Shown here one piece after another: positions 13,863 through 21,996 of a DNA stretch of 22,852 nucleotides. The stretch is taken from NCBI GenBank assembly GCA_964632995.1, contig CAZWDL010000114.1, positions 1 to 22,852 on the forward strand, written 5' to 3'. Position 1 is the first letter of the stretch, and each line of letters opens with the position of its first letter. Made by a program: the position numbers and the translations under genes. Below the pieces are notes generated by a model that made no database searches, was not told the DNA's origin, and saw only the letters and a program-made list of their open reading frames with translations. The DNA comes from CAZWDL01 sp964632995. Its GTDB lineage: Bacteria > Bacteroidota > Bacteroidia > Chitinophagales > Saprospiraceae.

Positions 13863-14948
13863 ATGATAAAGTTTACGATCGATAAAGATATCCGGCAGGC
13901 AGCGACGCTGCCCGCTGCCTTTTACCGCAGTCAGGCGGTTTTCGAAGCGGTGGTCGAACGAATTTTCACCCGTTGCTGGCACTATGTGGCCGATCGCTCG
14001 GTGGCGGCTTCATCCGGACAGGTATACCCCTTAACTTTGCTGGAAGGAGTGCTTGACGAACCGTTGATCATCACCTGTGATGATGCGGGCCGCCGTTGCC
14101 TGTCGAACGTATGCACCCATCGCGGGAAGCTGATCGTAGAAGCGCCGGGGAAGCAGCGGCAGCTTACCTGCGGGTACCATGGCCGCTGCTTCGGCCTCGA
14201 CGGTGTTTTCCGACGCATGCCGGGGTTTAAAGAGACCGCCAATTTTCCCTCTCCTGCTGATAATCTTAGCCAGCTGCCTTTTGCTGAATGGCTGGGTTTG
14301 CTGTTCACCGCCCTCGATCCGGCCGTCCCTTTCGAAGAAATGACGGCGCCGATCCGGCAGAGGGTCAGCTTCCTGCCATTGAATACGCTCGCTTTCGTGG
14401 AAGAGGCTTCAAAGGATTATTACGTAAAGGCCAACTGGGCCCTTTACTGTGACAACTACCTGGAGGGCTTTCACATCCCTTTTGTTCACCCTGCGCTCAA
14501 CCAGGCTCTGGAATTCGATCAGTACGAATACGAGACCTTCCGGTATTGTAATTTGCAGGTTGGCGTAGCAGGCTCCGGTGAGCCTGCTTTTAATTTGCCG
14601 GACGGCCATCCCGATGCCGGGCGGCGTATTTACGCCTACTATTTCTTCCTCTTTCCCAACCTGATGTTCAACTTTTACCCGTGGGGACTTTCGCTCAACG
14701 TGGTAGAACCGCTTTCGCACCATCGTACCCGGGTGCGGTTCCGGACATACAAATTTGCCGGTACGCCGCACGATCGCGAGCGCAATCAGCTGGATGTCAC
14801 CGAGCTGGAAGACGAAGCAGTAGTGGAGAGTTGCCAGCAAGGGATGCAGTCCCGCTTCTACCACCGGGGGCGCTATTCACCCAGCATGGAGCCCTGTGTG
14901 CATCATTTTCAGCGGCTGATCGCCGCTTTCATGAACCAAAACGATTGA
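13863..14948 (+). CDS. Rieske non-haem iron oxygenase, alpha-subunit type
   Basis: A 361-residue oxygenase component. The Rieske [2Fe-2S] ligands are complete: 'CTHRG' (Cys84, His86) and 'CGYHGR' (Cys103, His106). The catalytic domain has 'NWALYCDNYLEGFHIPFVHP' with bridging Asp197 and iron ligands His204 and His209; the third carboxylate ligand is probably Asp317 in 'ELEDEAVVESCQQG'. This arrangement matches ring-hydroxylating dioxygenase alpha subunits and the choline/carnitine monooxygenase-like branch. No reductase, ferredoxin or beta subunit is next to it, so electron donors must be encoded elsewhere and the substrate cannot be predicted. Start ATG 13863. It is divergent from an ECF sigma gene; whether that sigma factor controls it is unknown. 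Confidence 0.9.
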   Translation: MIKFTIDKDIRQAATLPAAFYRSQAVFEAVVERIFTRCWHYVADRSVAASSGQVYPLTLLEGVLDEPLIITCDDAGRRCLSNVCTHRGKLIVEAPGKQRQLTCGYHGRCFGLDGVFRRMPGFKETANFPSPADNLSQLPFAEWLGLLFTALDPAVPFEEMTAPIRQRVSFLPLNTLAFVEEASKDYYVKANWALYCDNYLEGFHIPFVHPALNQALEFDQYEYETFRYCNLQVGVAGSGEPAFNLPDGHPDAGRRIYAYYFFLFPNLMFNFYPWGLSLNVVEPLSHHRTRVRFRTYKFAGTPHDRERNQLDVTELEDEAVVESCQQGMQSRFYHRGRYSPSMEPCVHHFQRLIAAFMNQND

Positions 14949-15041
14949 AAAGGGCGGGGAAGAACCGGTGAAGTCAGCTCCGGCTAAAGATGTTGGTAAT
15001 CGATACGAATAGACCGATCTCTTAAATAATCCGGGGTTAGA

Positions 15042-17372
15042 TTAGAATATTCCCCGGCGCCGAAGCACCAGCAGGAGAATACAGAGGATGACGACACCGG
15101 TAGCGAGTCCCATCTGCACCCACTGTTCCTGAGTCCGGCGGATGGAGCTCTGCACGTAGTAGGGGTTAGCGGCATTGGGTGAGCCGGGGCCCCAGCGCAC
15201 CTCCCAGTTATCCAGGTCGCTGTTGTCGAGGTGGGGGAGCAGCAGGTTCAGCGTGTAGGTGGAATCTGTGGGGGGGATATCGTAGGAGACACTATCGACG
15301 GCAGCGTTGAAACTAGCGTACAGGCCCAGTATTTCGTGGCGTTTGTTAATGCCGAAATCCATGCCACTCAGCACATTATAGGCATTGGGAAAGACCTCAC
15401 GGAAATCGAGGGAATCCTCTACCAGTACGAGGTAGTCATTGGGGCCGATACTGACATCGGGGAAGAAAAACTCGTGTTTGCTGTCGGTAAATATCCAATT
15501 TTTAAGAGAGATGCGCTGATCGGAGTAGTTGAAGAACTCTATCCAGTCACCCGCTTTTTTATTATTCAGGCTGATTTCGTTAATGATCACTTTTCCGGCC
15601 AGGGGATGGGTGAATTTTTCAAAGACAGCATGAATTCGGATTTGCGACCTGGTAAGAGGCAGGCGCAGTTCGCGAAGATTTTCTTCCATATCAATGCCCT
15701 CCCAATGCGAGAAGCGGTAGCCGTGGTCGGGAATCGCTTTCACGCTGACGGGGATTTCCTGGAAGTACTGCCCATCGAGTGGGTTACCGCTGCGGATGTG
15801 CAGGTGCTTGTTGACGATTACCGTTCCGCCGCCGGTAGCGCTGACCTGCAGCCCGCGCAGGGCGCCGGCATCGAAGAAAGCGTCGAGGTGTCGCCAGATG
15901 TAACCGGGGCGCTTGCGGGCAAAGCTGCGCATGATGTCGACCTGCTCTTCCCAGTCGCTGCGTTTGAGTCGCCAGCGCTGGAAATGACGCGTGATTTCGG
16001 GGAGCAGTTCCTGGTAGTGCTTCTCGATATGATCGAGCATCCGCCCGCTTCGGAGAGTCGTATTTAGATGATCGGCGAAGCGCAGGGCAAAAGCCGAGCG
16101 GAATTCATCGTTCTCCAGCAACTTGCGCAAAATGAAGGTACTCCAGGGCGGGTTGGGCCAGCTCGGCCCTGCGGGTTCCGTGTGAAAGGCCAGGCTGTTG
16201 TTGCGATAGGCCGTCGGCTCATGTAGTCCGAAGCCCCAGTCGGTGTCATAAATGATCCAACGCCAGCGGCCTGTTAGCGTCTGTGGGCGCCAAAACTTAA
16301 TGTTACCACCGGCGTCCTGATTGTCGAAAAATATTTGGGCGATCTGGAAATCCATAAAGTTTTCCACTTCCATGAGGCTCTTGACATAGGCGAAATTAGA
16401 GGGATTACTGAGATCGTGTGACTCCAGATAATCCAGCAGATGCTTATAATGCCTGCGGGAACCCCGCTTGAGGGACATATAGTGCTCAATGAGATCCAGG
16501 CTGTCTTTGTCGACATCGTGGTGTTCAGCGATAAAGTAGCGGTTTACTTTCTCTCGTATATTGTAAATGCCCCAGTAATCGCCGTTGATGTAAACGTGGG
16601 CCGGGCGGAAAGCCTGCTTTTCAAGATCCCAGCCCTCCAGCAGTCCGGTCATCAAACCGTCACGAAAGTGCGACTTGCCCCAGTCACTGCCGGAATTGCG
16701 CAGTACGAGAAACTTGAATTCGTCCGGTTCATCTTCTCCGAAGATGGCGTGTTCTATCCGCTTTTGTCCGTATCGTTTCCGGGCGACGATAGCCAGCGAC
16801 TTTTGGGGAAATAAACGGCTCATGCCGCCAAAGAGGCGCATACCACTTTCATTGCGATAAACACAGCTGCCGTCGGTTTCAAAAATTTCAGCATTGATGA
16901 GCACTTCTTTCCGGCTCCAGAAATTGGCGCCCGGCATAGATTCAATCGTATCAACTGCCCGGGAGCCCTGCATGAATAAGCCTCGCTCCCGGTCGAATAA
17001 TAGCCAGGAGGGAATGGCGATAGAAACGACAGGAAAAGTAGATGCGGGTTCCCGAATGAAGAAAGTGTGCCCTGTCGTAGGGCCCCGTTCCCCATTGCGG
17101 TAAGCAACGGCGCGCAGCACAGTGGTGCTTGTAATTGAAATACTGCCGCGGTAAAGCTTTGATTTTTGATCGGGTTTACTGCCGTTCAGGGTGTAATAAA
17201 TACTTGCTCCCGGAGCGACCAACCGCAATTCCAGCTCCTGCTCATAGAATCCACCTTCGTGGGAAAACTCCACGGAGGGCGCCATGTCCTCTTCGGAGGG
17301 AGGAGTGGTCTGCGCGAATACCAGTAGCGGCAGTCCCCAAAAAAGTATAATATGTGCAAGCACTTGCCTCAA
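15042..17372 (-). CDS. CotH-kinase-type surface protein with chitobiase-like, InlB-repeat-like and lamin-tail domains, C-terminal TM anchor
   Basis: A 776-residue secreted multidomain protein. In order: signal peptide (1-20); a chitobiase/hexosaminidase C-terminal-like beta-sandwich (~40-105, 'ASIYYTLNGSKPDQKSKLY'); a CotH domain (~113-480) with 'PAHVYINGDYWGIYNIREKV' and 'WRWIIYDTDWGFG' (Asp376, Asp378, the metal/ATP-site motif); an InlB-type bacterial repeat (~514-590, 'GYRFSHWEG'); a lamin-tail domain (~595-690, 'VIINEISLNNKKAGDWIEFFN'); and a single C-terminal helix (~754-770) followed by RRR. Spore-coat CotH phosphorylates protein serines; the role of bacterial surface homologues is unknown. 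Unlike many relatives it ends in a membrane anchor, not a type IX sorting domain. Start is TTG 17372, chosen because it gives a full signal peptide and sits 22 nt after an exact -7 element; GTG 17363 is the alternative. Confidence 0.88.
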   Translation of the reverse strand: MRQVLAHIILFWGLPLLVFAQTTPPSEEDMAPSVEFSHEGGFYEQELELRLVAPGASIYYTLNGSKPDQKSKLYRGSISITSTTVLRAVAYRNGERGPTTGHTFFIREPASTFPVVSIAIPSWLLFDRERGLFMQGSRAVDTIESMPGANFWSRKEVLINAEIFETDGSCVYRNESGMRLFGGMSRLFPQKSLAIVARKRYGQKRIEHAIFGEDEPDEFKFLVLRNSGSDWGKSHFRDGLMTGLLEGWDLEKQAFRPAHVYINGDYWGIYNIREKVNRYFIAEHHDVDKDSLDLIEHYMSLKRGSRRHYKHLLDYLESHDLSNPSNFAYVKSLMEVENFMDFQIAQIFFDNQDAGGNIKFWRPQTLTGRWRWIIYDTDWGFGLHEPTAYRNNSLAFHTEPAGPSWPNPPWSTFILRKLLENDEFRSAFALRFADHLNTTLRSGRMLDHIEKHYQELLPEITRHFQRWRLKRSDWEEQVDIMRSFARKRPGYIWRHLDAFFDAGALRGLQVSATGGGTVIVNKHLHIRSGNPLDGQYFQEIPVSVKAIPDHGYRFSHWEGIDMEENLRELRLPLTRSQIRIHAVFEKFTHPLAGKVIINEISLNNKKAGDWIEFFNYSDQRISLKNWIFTDSKHEFFFPDVSIGPNDYLVLVEDSLDFREVFPNAYNVLSGMDFGINKRHEILGLYASFNAAVDSVSYDIPPTDSTYTLNLLLPHLDNSDLDNWEVRWGPGSPNAANPYYVQSSIRRTQEQWVQMGLATGVVILCILLLVLRRRGIF

Positions 17373-17393
17373 TGAGAATGTTTTTACCTAAGA

Positions 17394-17401
17394 CAAAAGT
17401 A
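17394..17401 (-). promoter_or_regulatory. Candidate -7 element for the CotH gene
   Basis: On the minus strand TACTTTTG is an exact TAnnTTTG match ending 22 nt before the TTG start at 17372, the same distance as in the GH92 gene. This supports the TTG start. Confidence 0.45.
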
Positions 17402-17590
17402 TCATTTTTTCTTGTGGTCCTGGTGTTATCTGTTAAACAGAGCTAATTAATATATACTCTATTTGTGGGATATTGTTGCATAAAAAAGCATTCTGGGGTA
17501 AATAAGCCGCTAAAGCGGGCCGGTACTGGTAAAGTAGATCCTGATCTGACACCTAATGCGCAAAAAATAAAAACCCGGATTATTCCTGGG

Positions 17591-17619
17591 TTGCTCTATG
17601 CCGACAGTTCGTATATTTG
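17591..17619 (+). promoter_or_regulatory. Promoter for the PlsC-like gene (TTG - 18 nt - TATATTTG)
   Basis: TTG (17591-17593) followed after 18 nt by an exact -7 box TATATTTG (17612-17619) fits the Bacteroidota -33/-7 promoter. The -7 box ends 25 nt before the ATG at 17645. This is the best promoter candidate in the window. Confidence 0.6.
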
Positions 17620-17644
17620 CCGGAAAATACTGTGAAAACGGAAC

Positions 17645-18205
17645 ATGGTCAGGTCTATAAGTAAATGGACGCTGGATCTCCTGGGGTGGCAAATTAAGGG
17701 GCAATATCCAGAGGGACTCAAACAATTTGTCGTGATCGTCATGTCACACACCTCCGCCTGGGATTTCCCACTAGGGCTGCTCGTGCGCGCCGTCGTTCAG
17801 GCAGATATTCGATTTGTGGCCAAAGATAGTTTGTTCCGCTCTCCTTTCGGCTGGTTTTTCCGTTGGATGGGCGGCTATCCGGTCGACCGCTCAAAGCGAA
17901 GCCGCTATGTGGACGCCGTCATCGATATTTTTGAAAAAGAGGAGAACTTCGTGGTAACCATCGCTCCGGAAGGCACCCGCGAGAAAGTCGACCGTCTTCG
18001 TACGGGGTTTTACTATATCGCACTGGGGGGCGGCGTTCCTATCGTGATGGTGCGCTTCGATTACGGACGCAGGGAAGTCGTAATTAGTAAACCTTTCTGG
18101 CCCAGCGGTGATAAAGACCGTGACTTTCCCTACATCATCGACTTTTTTAAAGACGCTCAGGGCAAATATCCGGATAAGGGAATCGATGAGAAAGTGAAAT
18201 ATTAA
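17645..18205 (+). CDS. PlsC-family 1-acyl-glycerol-3-phosphate acyltransferase-like protein
   Basis: A 186-residue acyltransferase. 'SHTSAWD' gives the HxxxxD catalytic motif (His35, Asp40), 'FRSPFGWFFRWMGGYPVDR' is the acyl-acceptor binding block, and 'APEGTRE' (Glu109-Arg112) is the third PlsC motif. The family transfers acyl chains from acyl-CoA or acyl-ACP to lysophosphatidic acid or to amino-acid lipids in Bacteroidota. The protein is short for PlsC and lacks an N-terminal membrane helix, like other compact Bacteroidota members, so the exact acceptor is open. It lies upstream of ligA (90 nt gap) but there is no functional link between the two. Confidence 0.88.
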   Translation: MVRSISKWTLDLLGWQIKGQYPEGLKQFVVIVMSHTSAWDFPLGLLVRAVVQADIRFVAKDSLFRSPFGWFFRWMGGYPVDRSKRSRYVDAVIDIFEKEENFVVTIAPEGTREKVDRLRTGFYYIALGGGVPIVMVRFDYGRREVVISKPFWPSGDKDRDFPYIIDFFKDAQGKYPDKGIDEKVKY

Positions 18206-18295
18206 AGAAAGAAAAGTTGGTTAACACGACCAGAAACCATATCCGTCCGCAGGGTGCTTAACATTTGGCGAAAGCCGGCAAAACTGCATAAAAAC

Positions 18296-20437
18296 ATGTA
18301 CGGGAAAGAAGAACAAAAGGCTTTATACGAGCAATCCAAGGAGTACCTGGATGACGGCAGCGCGGTTCATCAGCAATCAGCCGATCTGCGCCTGCAGGAA
18401 CTGCGGCAACTGATCATCTATCACGAGTACCGCTATTACATTCTCCACGATCCGGTAATCAGCGATTACGAGTATGATCTGTTGTACAGGCAGTTGCAGG
18501 AGCTGGAAGAAGAAAACCCGGAGATGATTACGCCGGATTCACCGACCCAGCGGGTATCGGCTGATCTGACCGCGGATTTTCCTTCGGTGGAGCATCTCAC
18601 TCCGATGTTATCACTCGATAACTCTTACAATGCCGATGACCTTTACGACTTCGACCGGCAAGTGCGCAAACTCACAGGGTTGGAAAGTGATGCTCCGATA
18701 GAATACGCTGTAGAACCAAAGTTCGACGGCGGCAGCATCGCGCTGGTCTATGAGCAGGATCGCTTGCTGCGGGCCGCTACTCGCGGCAACGGGCAGGTAG
18801 GAGAGGAGATGACCGCCAATGCCCGGGCTATTCGTTCCGTACCGCTGCGGGCGAAATTCAGCCAATCGGGCATCTACCGGGCCGAGCTGAGAGGCGAGGT
18901 GCTCATCAGGAAAGATGTTTTTAAAAAAATCAACGAGGAAAGAGCGAAAGAGGGGCTTTCACTCTTCGCCAACGCCCGCAATACCGCCACCGGCGGCCTG
19001 AGGATGAAAGATCCGAAAGAAACGGCGCGGCGCGGGCTGGAAGCCTTTATCTATACCCTGTCCTACGCCGTCGACGAGGATAATAATCAAGCCCTGCACC
19101 CGTTTCAGACGCATGAATCGAGCATTGACCTGCTGGGCCGGTTAGGGTTTAAAATTCCGGTGTCGGGGCGGGAGCGGAAAGTGTGCCGGGACATCGATGA
19201 GGTCATCCAATTCTGTGAATACTGGGAAAATCAGCGGGAGGATTACCCCTACGAGATCGATGGGATGGTAGTCAAAGTGAACAGTCGTGAGCTGCAGCAG
19301 CGCTGTGGCTCGACCAGTCATCATCCGCGCTGGGCCATCGCTTTTAAGTTCAAAGCCAAACAAGCAACCACCAAGCTGCTCAATGTGGAATATCAGGTGG
19401 GGAAGATCGGCTCTATTACGCCGGTAGCTAAGCTGGAACCCGTACAGCTGGCAGGAGTGACGGTGGCTTCGGTTTCCCTTCACAATGAGGATTTTATCAA
19501 CAGTAAGGAATTGCGTCTCGGCGACACCGTCCTGGTGGAGCGGGCCGGCGATGTGATCCCCTACATCGTTAAGGCGATGGAGGAACTGCGCGACGGATCA
19601 GAGCAACCCATAGCGTTCCCCACTCACTGCCCGGTAAACGATACGGAACAACCCGTAAAGCTGATTCGTGAGGAAGGAGAAGCCGCCTGGCGCTGCCCGA
19701 AGTGCGTTTGTGGTAAGCAGCACCTGCAGCGGATCATTTTTCACGTATCGAAAAGTGCGATGGATATTGAGGGCCTTGGCAAGCAGATCGTGGAGCGCTT
19801 CTACGAACTGGGCTGGCTGCGTTCGATAGCAGATGTATACCGCCTGGATTACGAAAAGATCGCCCAACTGGAAGGCTTTGGCCCTAAGTCGGCCGAAAAC
19901 CTGAAACAATCGGTAGAGCGGGCCAGGCAGAACCCCATACATCGCTTGTTGCACAGCCTCGGCATCCATCATCTCGGCAAACGCGGCTCGCAGCTCATCG
20001 CCGCAGAGATTGATCACGTGCTCGAACTGAGAAACTGGGAGGAAGAGCAACTGACCGCTATCAAGGATATTGGTCCCGTACTGGCCCGCAACGTAGCGGC
20101 CTACTTCCAGGACCCGGATAATGTCCGTATGCTCGAAGAAATGGAGGCTGCCGGCGTCAACCTCCGTGCTACCGAAGCAGATAAACCGAAGAAACCGGTA
20201 GAAGAAGGGCCACTCGCCGGGAAAACCATCCTTTTTACCGGAACTTTACAGCGCCTGACTCGTAAAGAAGCCCAGCAACGTGCAGCCACCGCCGGCGCCA
20301 AAAACATCAGCGCCGTCAGCGGCAACCTCGATATCCTGGTCGCAGGAGAAAAAGCCGGCTCCAAACTGAAAAAAGCCCGGAACCTGGGCAGCGTCCAAAT
20401 TATGAGCGAAGAAGAATTTTTGAATACAATAGGCTGA
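18296..20437 (+). CDS. ligA: NAD-dependent DNA ligase LigA
   Basis: A 713-residue enzyme that seals DNA nicks using NAD+ in replication and repair. Domains in order: Ia NAD-binding ('YHEYRYYILHDPVISDYEYDLLY'), adenylation domain with the nucleotidyl lysine Lys142 in 'EPKFDGGSI', OB fold ('QVGKIGSITPVAKLEPVQLAGVTVASVSLHN'), zinc-finger region (445-472), helix-hairpin-helix repeats ('LEGFGPKSAENL', 'IKDIGPVLARNV') and a C-terminal BRCT domain (~640-713, 'LAGKTILFTGTL'). The zinc finger is unusual: Cys445 is followed by Asn448 where the usual second Cys of CPxC stands, and the second pair is 'CPKCVC' (467, 470, 472). Start ATG 18296; the in-frame GTG at 18254 would add 14 unconserved residues. 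Confidence 0.96.
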   Translation: MYGKEEQKALYEQSKEYLDDGSAVHQQSADLRLQELRQLIIYHEYRYYILHDPVISDYEYDLLYRQLQELEEENPEMITPDSPTQRVSADLTADFPSVEHLTPMLSLDNSYNADDLYDFDRQVRKLTGLESDAPIEYAVEPKFDGGSIALVYEQDRLLRAATRGNGQVGEEMTANARAIRSVPLRAKFSQSGIYRAELRGEVLIRKDVFKKINEERAKEGLSLFANARNTATGGLRMKDPKETARRGLEAFIYTLSYAVDEDNNQALHPFQTHESSIDLLGRLGFKIPVSGRERKVCRDIDEVIQFCEYWENQREDYPYEIDGMVVKVNSRELQQRCGSTSHHPRWAIAFKFKAKQATTKLLNVEYQVGKIGSITPVAKLEPVQLAGVTVASVSLHNEDFINSKELRLGDTVLVERAGDVIPYIVKAMEELRDGSEQPIAFPTHCPVNDTEQPVKLIREEGEAAWRCPKCVCGKQHLQRIIFHVSKSAMDIEGLGKQIVERFYELGWLRSIADVYRLDYEKIAQLEGFGPKSAENLKQSVERARQNPIHRLLHSLGIHHLGKRGSQLIAAEIDHVLELRNWEEEQLTAIKDIGPVLARNVAAYFQDPDNVRMLEEMEAAGVNLRATEADKPKKPVEEGPLAGKTILFTGTLQRLTRKEAQQRAATAGAKNISAVSGNLDILVAGEKAGSKLKKARNLGSVQIMSEEEFLNTIG

Positions 20438-20810
20438 AGTCCTCAAAATGAAGCTGTTCAATTGTTAAAAAAATGCCTGCTTCACCGTTTTGTGTTGTTA
20501 GTATTTAGGAAATTCTTATTTTCGAAATACTGAATTTAAACACTCTTTTTTTGACATCATGCGTTACGCAATCAGGTAATGAATACCAGTTTTTTGTGAA
20601 AATGGTTTTTCATATGCATCGTTTTTTAAAAATCAATATTGCTGATTTACTCCCAGCTCGCGATCGGCTTGAAAACAAGCTCTTAACCAGCAAAACCGAT
20701 AACACATACCAATTGTCTGATCGAGTATGACCTCTTTGAAGGTTCCGGGATGGTATCCCGAGACAATAGTCCAACTTTGAATATTCAATAACCCTAATTG
20801 CCCATAAGTG
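20438..20810. other. Intergenic region after ligA
   Basis: This 373-nt stretch is AT-rich up to about 20640. It holds a short open frame (ATG 20602 to TGA 20730, 42 residues) without recognisable similarity, a small palindrome TGCGTTACGCA near 20562, and a small hairpin CGGGA-TGGTA-TCCCG near 20748. No clear ligA terminator or RNA gene was seen. The lack of a signal peptide or any upstream continuation shows that the adhesin fragment that follows starts abruptly. Confidence 0.4.
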
Positions 20811-21764
20811 ATGGATAAATATTCCCTCGAAATCGACGTGAGTGAATACGGCGTGAATGTGCTTTGGCCAGATGGTTCGAGAGGGGACCGCTACACCCTG
20901 ACCAGCACTACCCGCGTGCTGGTTGAATTCAGAACCGACGACGGCTGCTGGGTCTCCGATGATATCGAGGCCACCTTCGTTCCACAGCCGCCGGTGGAAC
21001 TGGGAGAGGATATAGAAATTTGTGAGGGAGAACCGGCCGTGCTGGATGCCAGTGTTGCGGGTAATGTATCCTATGTCTGGAATGATGGCAGTACGGAGCC
21101 CATTCGCACCGAAATGACTGGAGGAACCTATGCTGTCACCGTCTCCGACGGAGGCTGTGCGGCCTCCGATTCCGTCAATTTGACGGTTAACGCAGTGCCC
21201 GTGATAGACCTGGGACCCGATACGTCGGTCTGTGATGGAGAGCCACTTACCTTGGACGTGAGCGAATTTAGCGGCTCCGTATTTTGGCCCGATGGCAGTA
21301 CCGGTTCGACCTATACGGTGATGCAAAATACCCGGCTCGAGGTGCAGGTCTTTGAGAACGGTTGTACGGCCACGGATGAAATACAGATTACTTATAACGA
21401 TCCGCCGGTGCTGGACCTTGGCCCGCCCACGGTAAGCCTCTGCCAGGATGAACCCTATGTCATTCAAACCCAGGATCCATCTGCCGCTTATATCTGGAAT
21501 GACGGTTCCACCAAAACTTCATTGACAGTAGACCAATCCGGCACCTACTGGGTGGAAGCGAAAAAAAACGGCTGCATATCCACCGATACGATCGAAGTGG
21601 AGCTGAACTCCGAGCCCCAGCTCGATCTAAGCGGTTCGATTGACGCCTGTGAAGGAGAGGCCGTCACCCTCGATGCCGGCAACCCGGGGGCTACTATCAC
21701 CTGGCAGGACGGAACCACCGGCCCGCGATTTTTTCTCCGTGGGAAATCCCGGCCAGTCAAATAG
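20811..21764 (+). pseudogene. Fragment of a large repeat adhesin (Ig/PKD-like tandem repeats, gliding-motility type), truncated at both ends
   Basis: The open frame encodes four to five copies of a ~75-residue beta-sandwich unit: 'LGEDIEICEGEPAVLDASVAGNVSYVWNDGST', 'LGPDTSVCDGEPLTLDVSEFSGSVFWPDGSTG', 'LGPPTVSLCQDEPYVIQ...YIWNDGST' and so on, each ending 'GTY-V-V-...-GC-A-D'. This is the repeat type found in very large Bacteroidota surface proteins that carry a signal peptide and a gliding-motility or type IX C-terminal domain. Here both are missing. The first unit begins part-way through right after an in-frame TAA (20805-20807), and the last is cut after 'DGTTGPRFF' near 21740, where the sequence switches to an unrelated gene in another frame. 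So this looks like a displaced remnant or a misassembly and is unlikely to make a working adhesin. Confidence 0.75.
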
Positions 21765-21993
21765 CGTTGCCCTGCGCGAGGCCTGCTATGATTGTCATTC
21801 CTATGCTACGGATTACCCCTTGTACGCTTACATTCCTCCCATTTCGAACTGGATCCAGGGGCACGTTCGGAGCGCCCGCAGGGATCTCAATTTTTCCGAA
21901 TGGGGATCGATGGACGATGAATCGAAGAGCGATCACCTGCGCAACATCATCAAGTTGATCAAAGAGGGCGTGATGCCCCCGCCCGCTTACTAA
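21733..21993 (+). pseudogene. Haem-binding (CxxCH) domain fragment, 5'-truncated and ended by an in-frame stop
   Basis: From about 21740 the frame reads 'NPGQSNSVALREACYDCHSYATDYPLYAYIPPISNWIQGHVRSARRDLNFSEWG', a clear haem-binding domain with a covalent CYDCH motif (21784-21798) as in the Haem_bd family of Bacteroidota. The open frame extends back to a TTG at 21640, but those extra residues are only the adhesin repeat read in the wrong frame; no signal peptide or membrane helix precedes the domain, so its 5' end is lost. The frame stops at TAA 21991-21993 right after 'MPPPAY', while the expected end of the domain ('WMHPGARWTEAKRD') continues in the same frame after the stop. It may be a pseudogene or a sequencing error. 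Confidence 0.7.
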
Positions 21994-21996
21994 TGG

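Noticed and set aside
15231..16067. 278-residue plus-strand open frame opposite the CotH gene
   Set aside because: Antisense to well-defined CotH, InlB-like and lamin-tail domains; no independent protein signal.
17570..17595. Terminator-like hairpin (AACCCGG...CCTGGGTT) with a T-rich tail on the minus strand
   Set aside because: No minus-strand gene ends there, and the stretch overlaps the -33 region of the PlsC-like promoter; probably chance.
20602..20730. Small 42-residue open frame between ligA and the adhesin fragment
   Set aside because: No recognisable similarity, no ribosome-binding site and an AT-rich setting; not supportable as a gene.
20610..21467. 285-residue minus-strand open frame opposite the adhesin fragment
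   Set aside because: The plus strand encodes regular beta-sandwich repeats; the minus frame repeats only because the DNA does, and has no known features.
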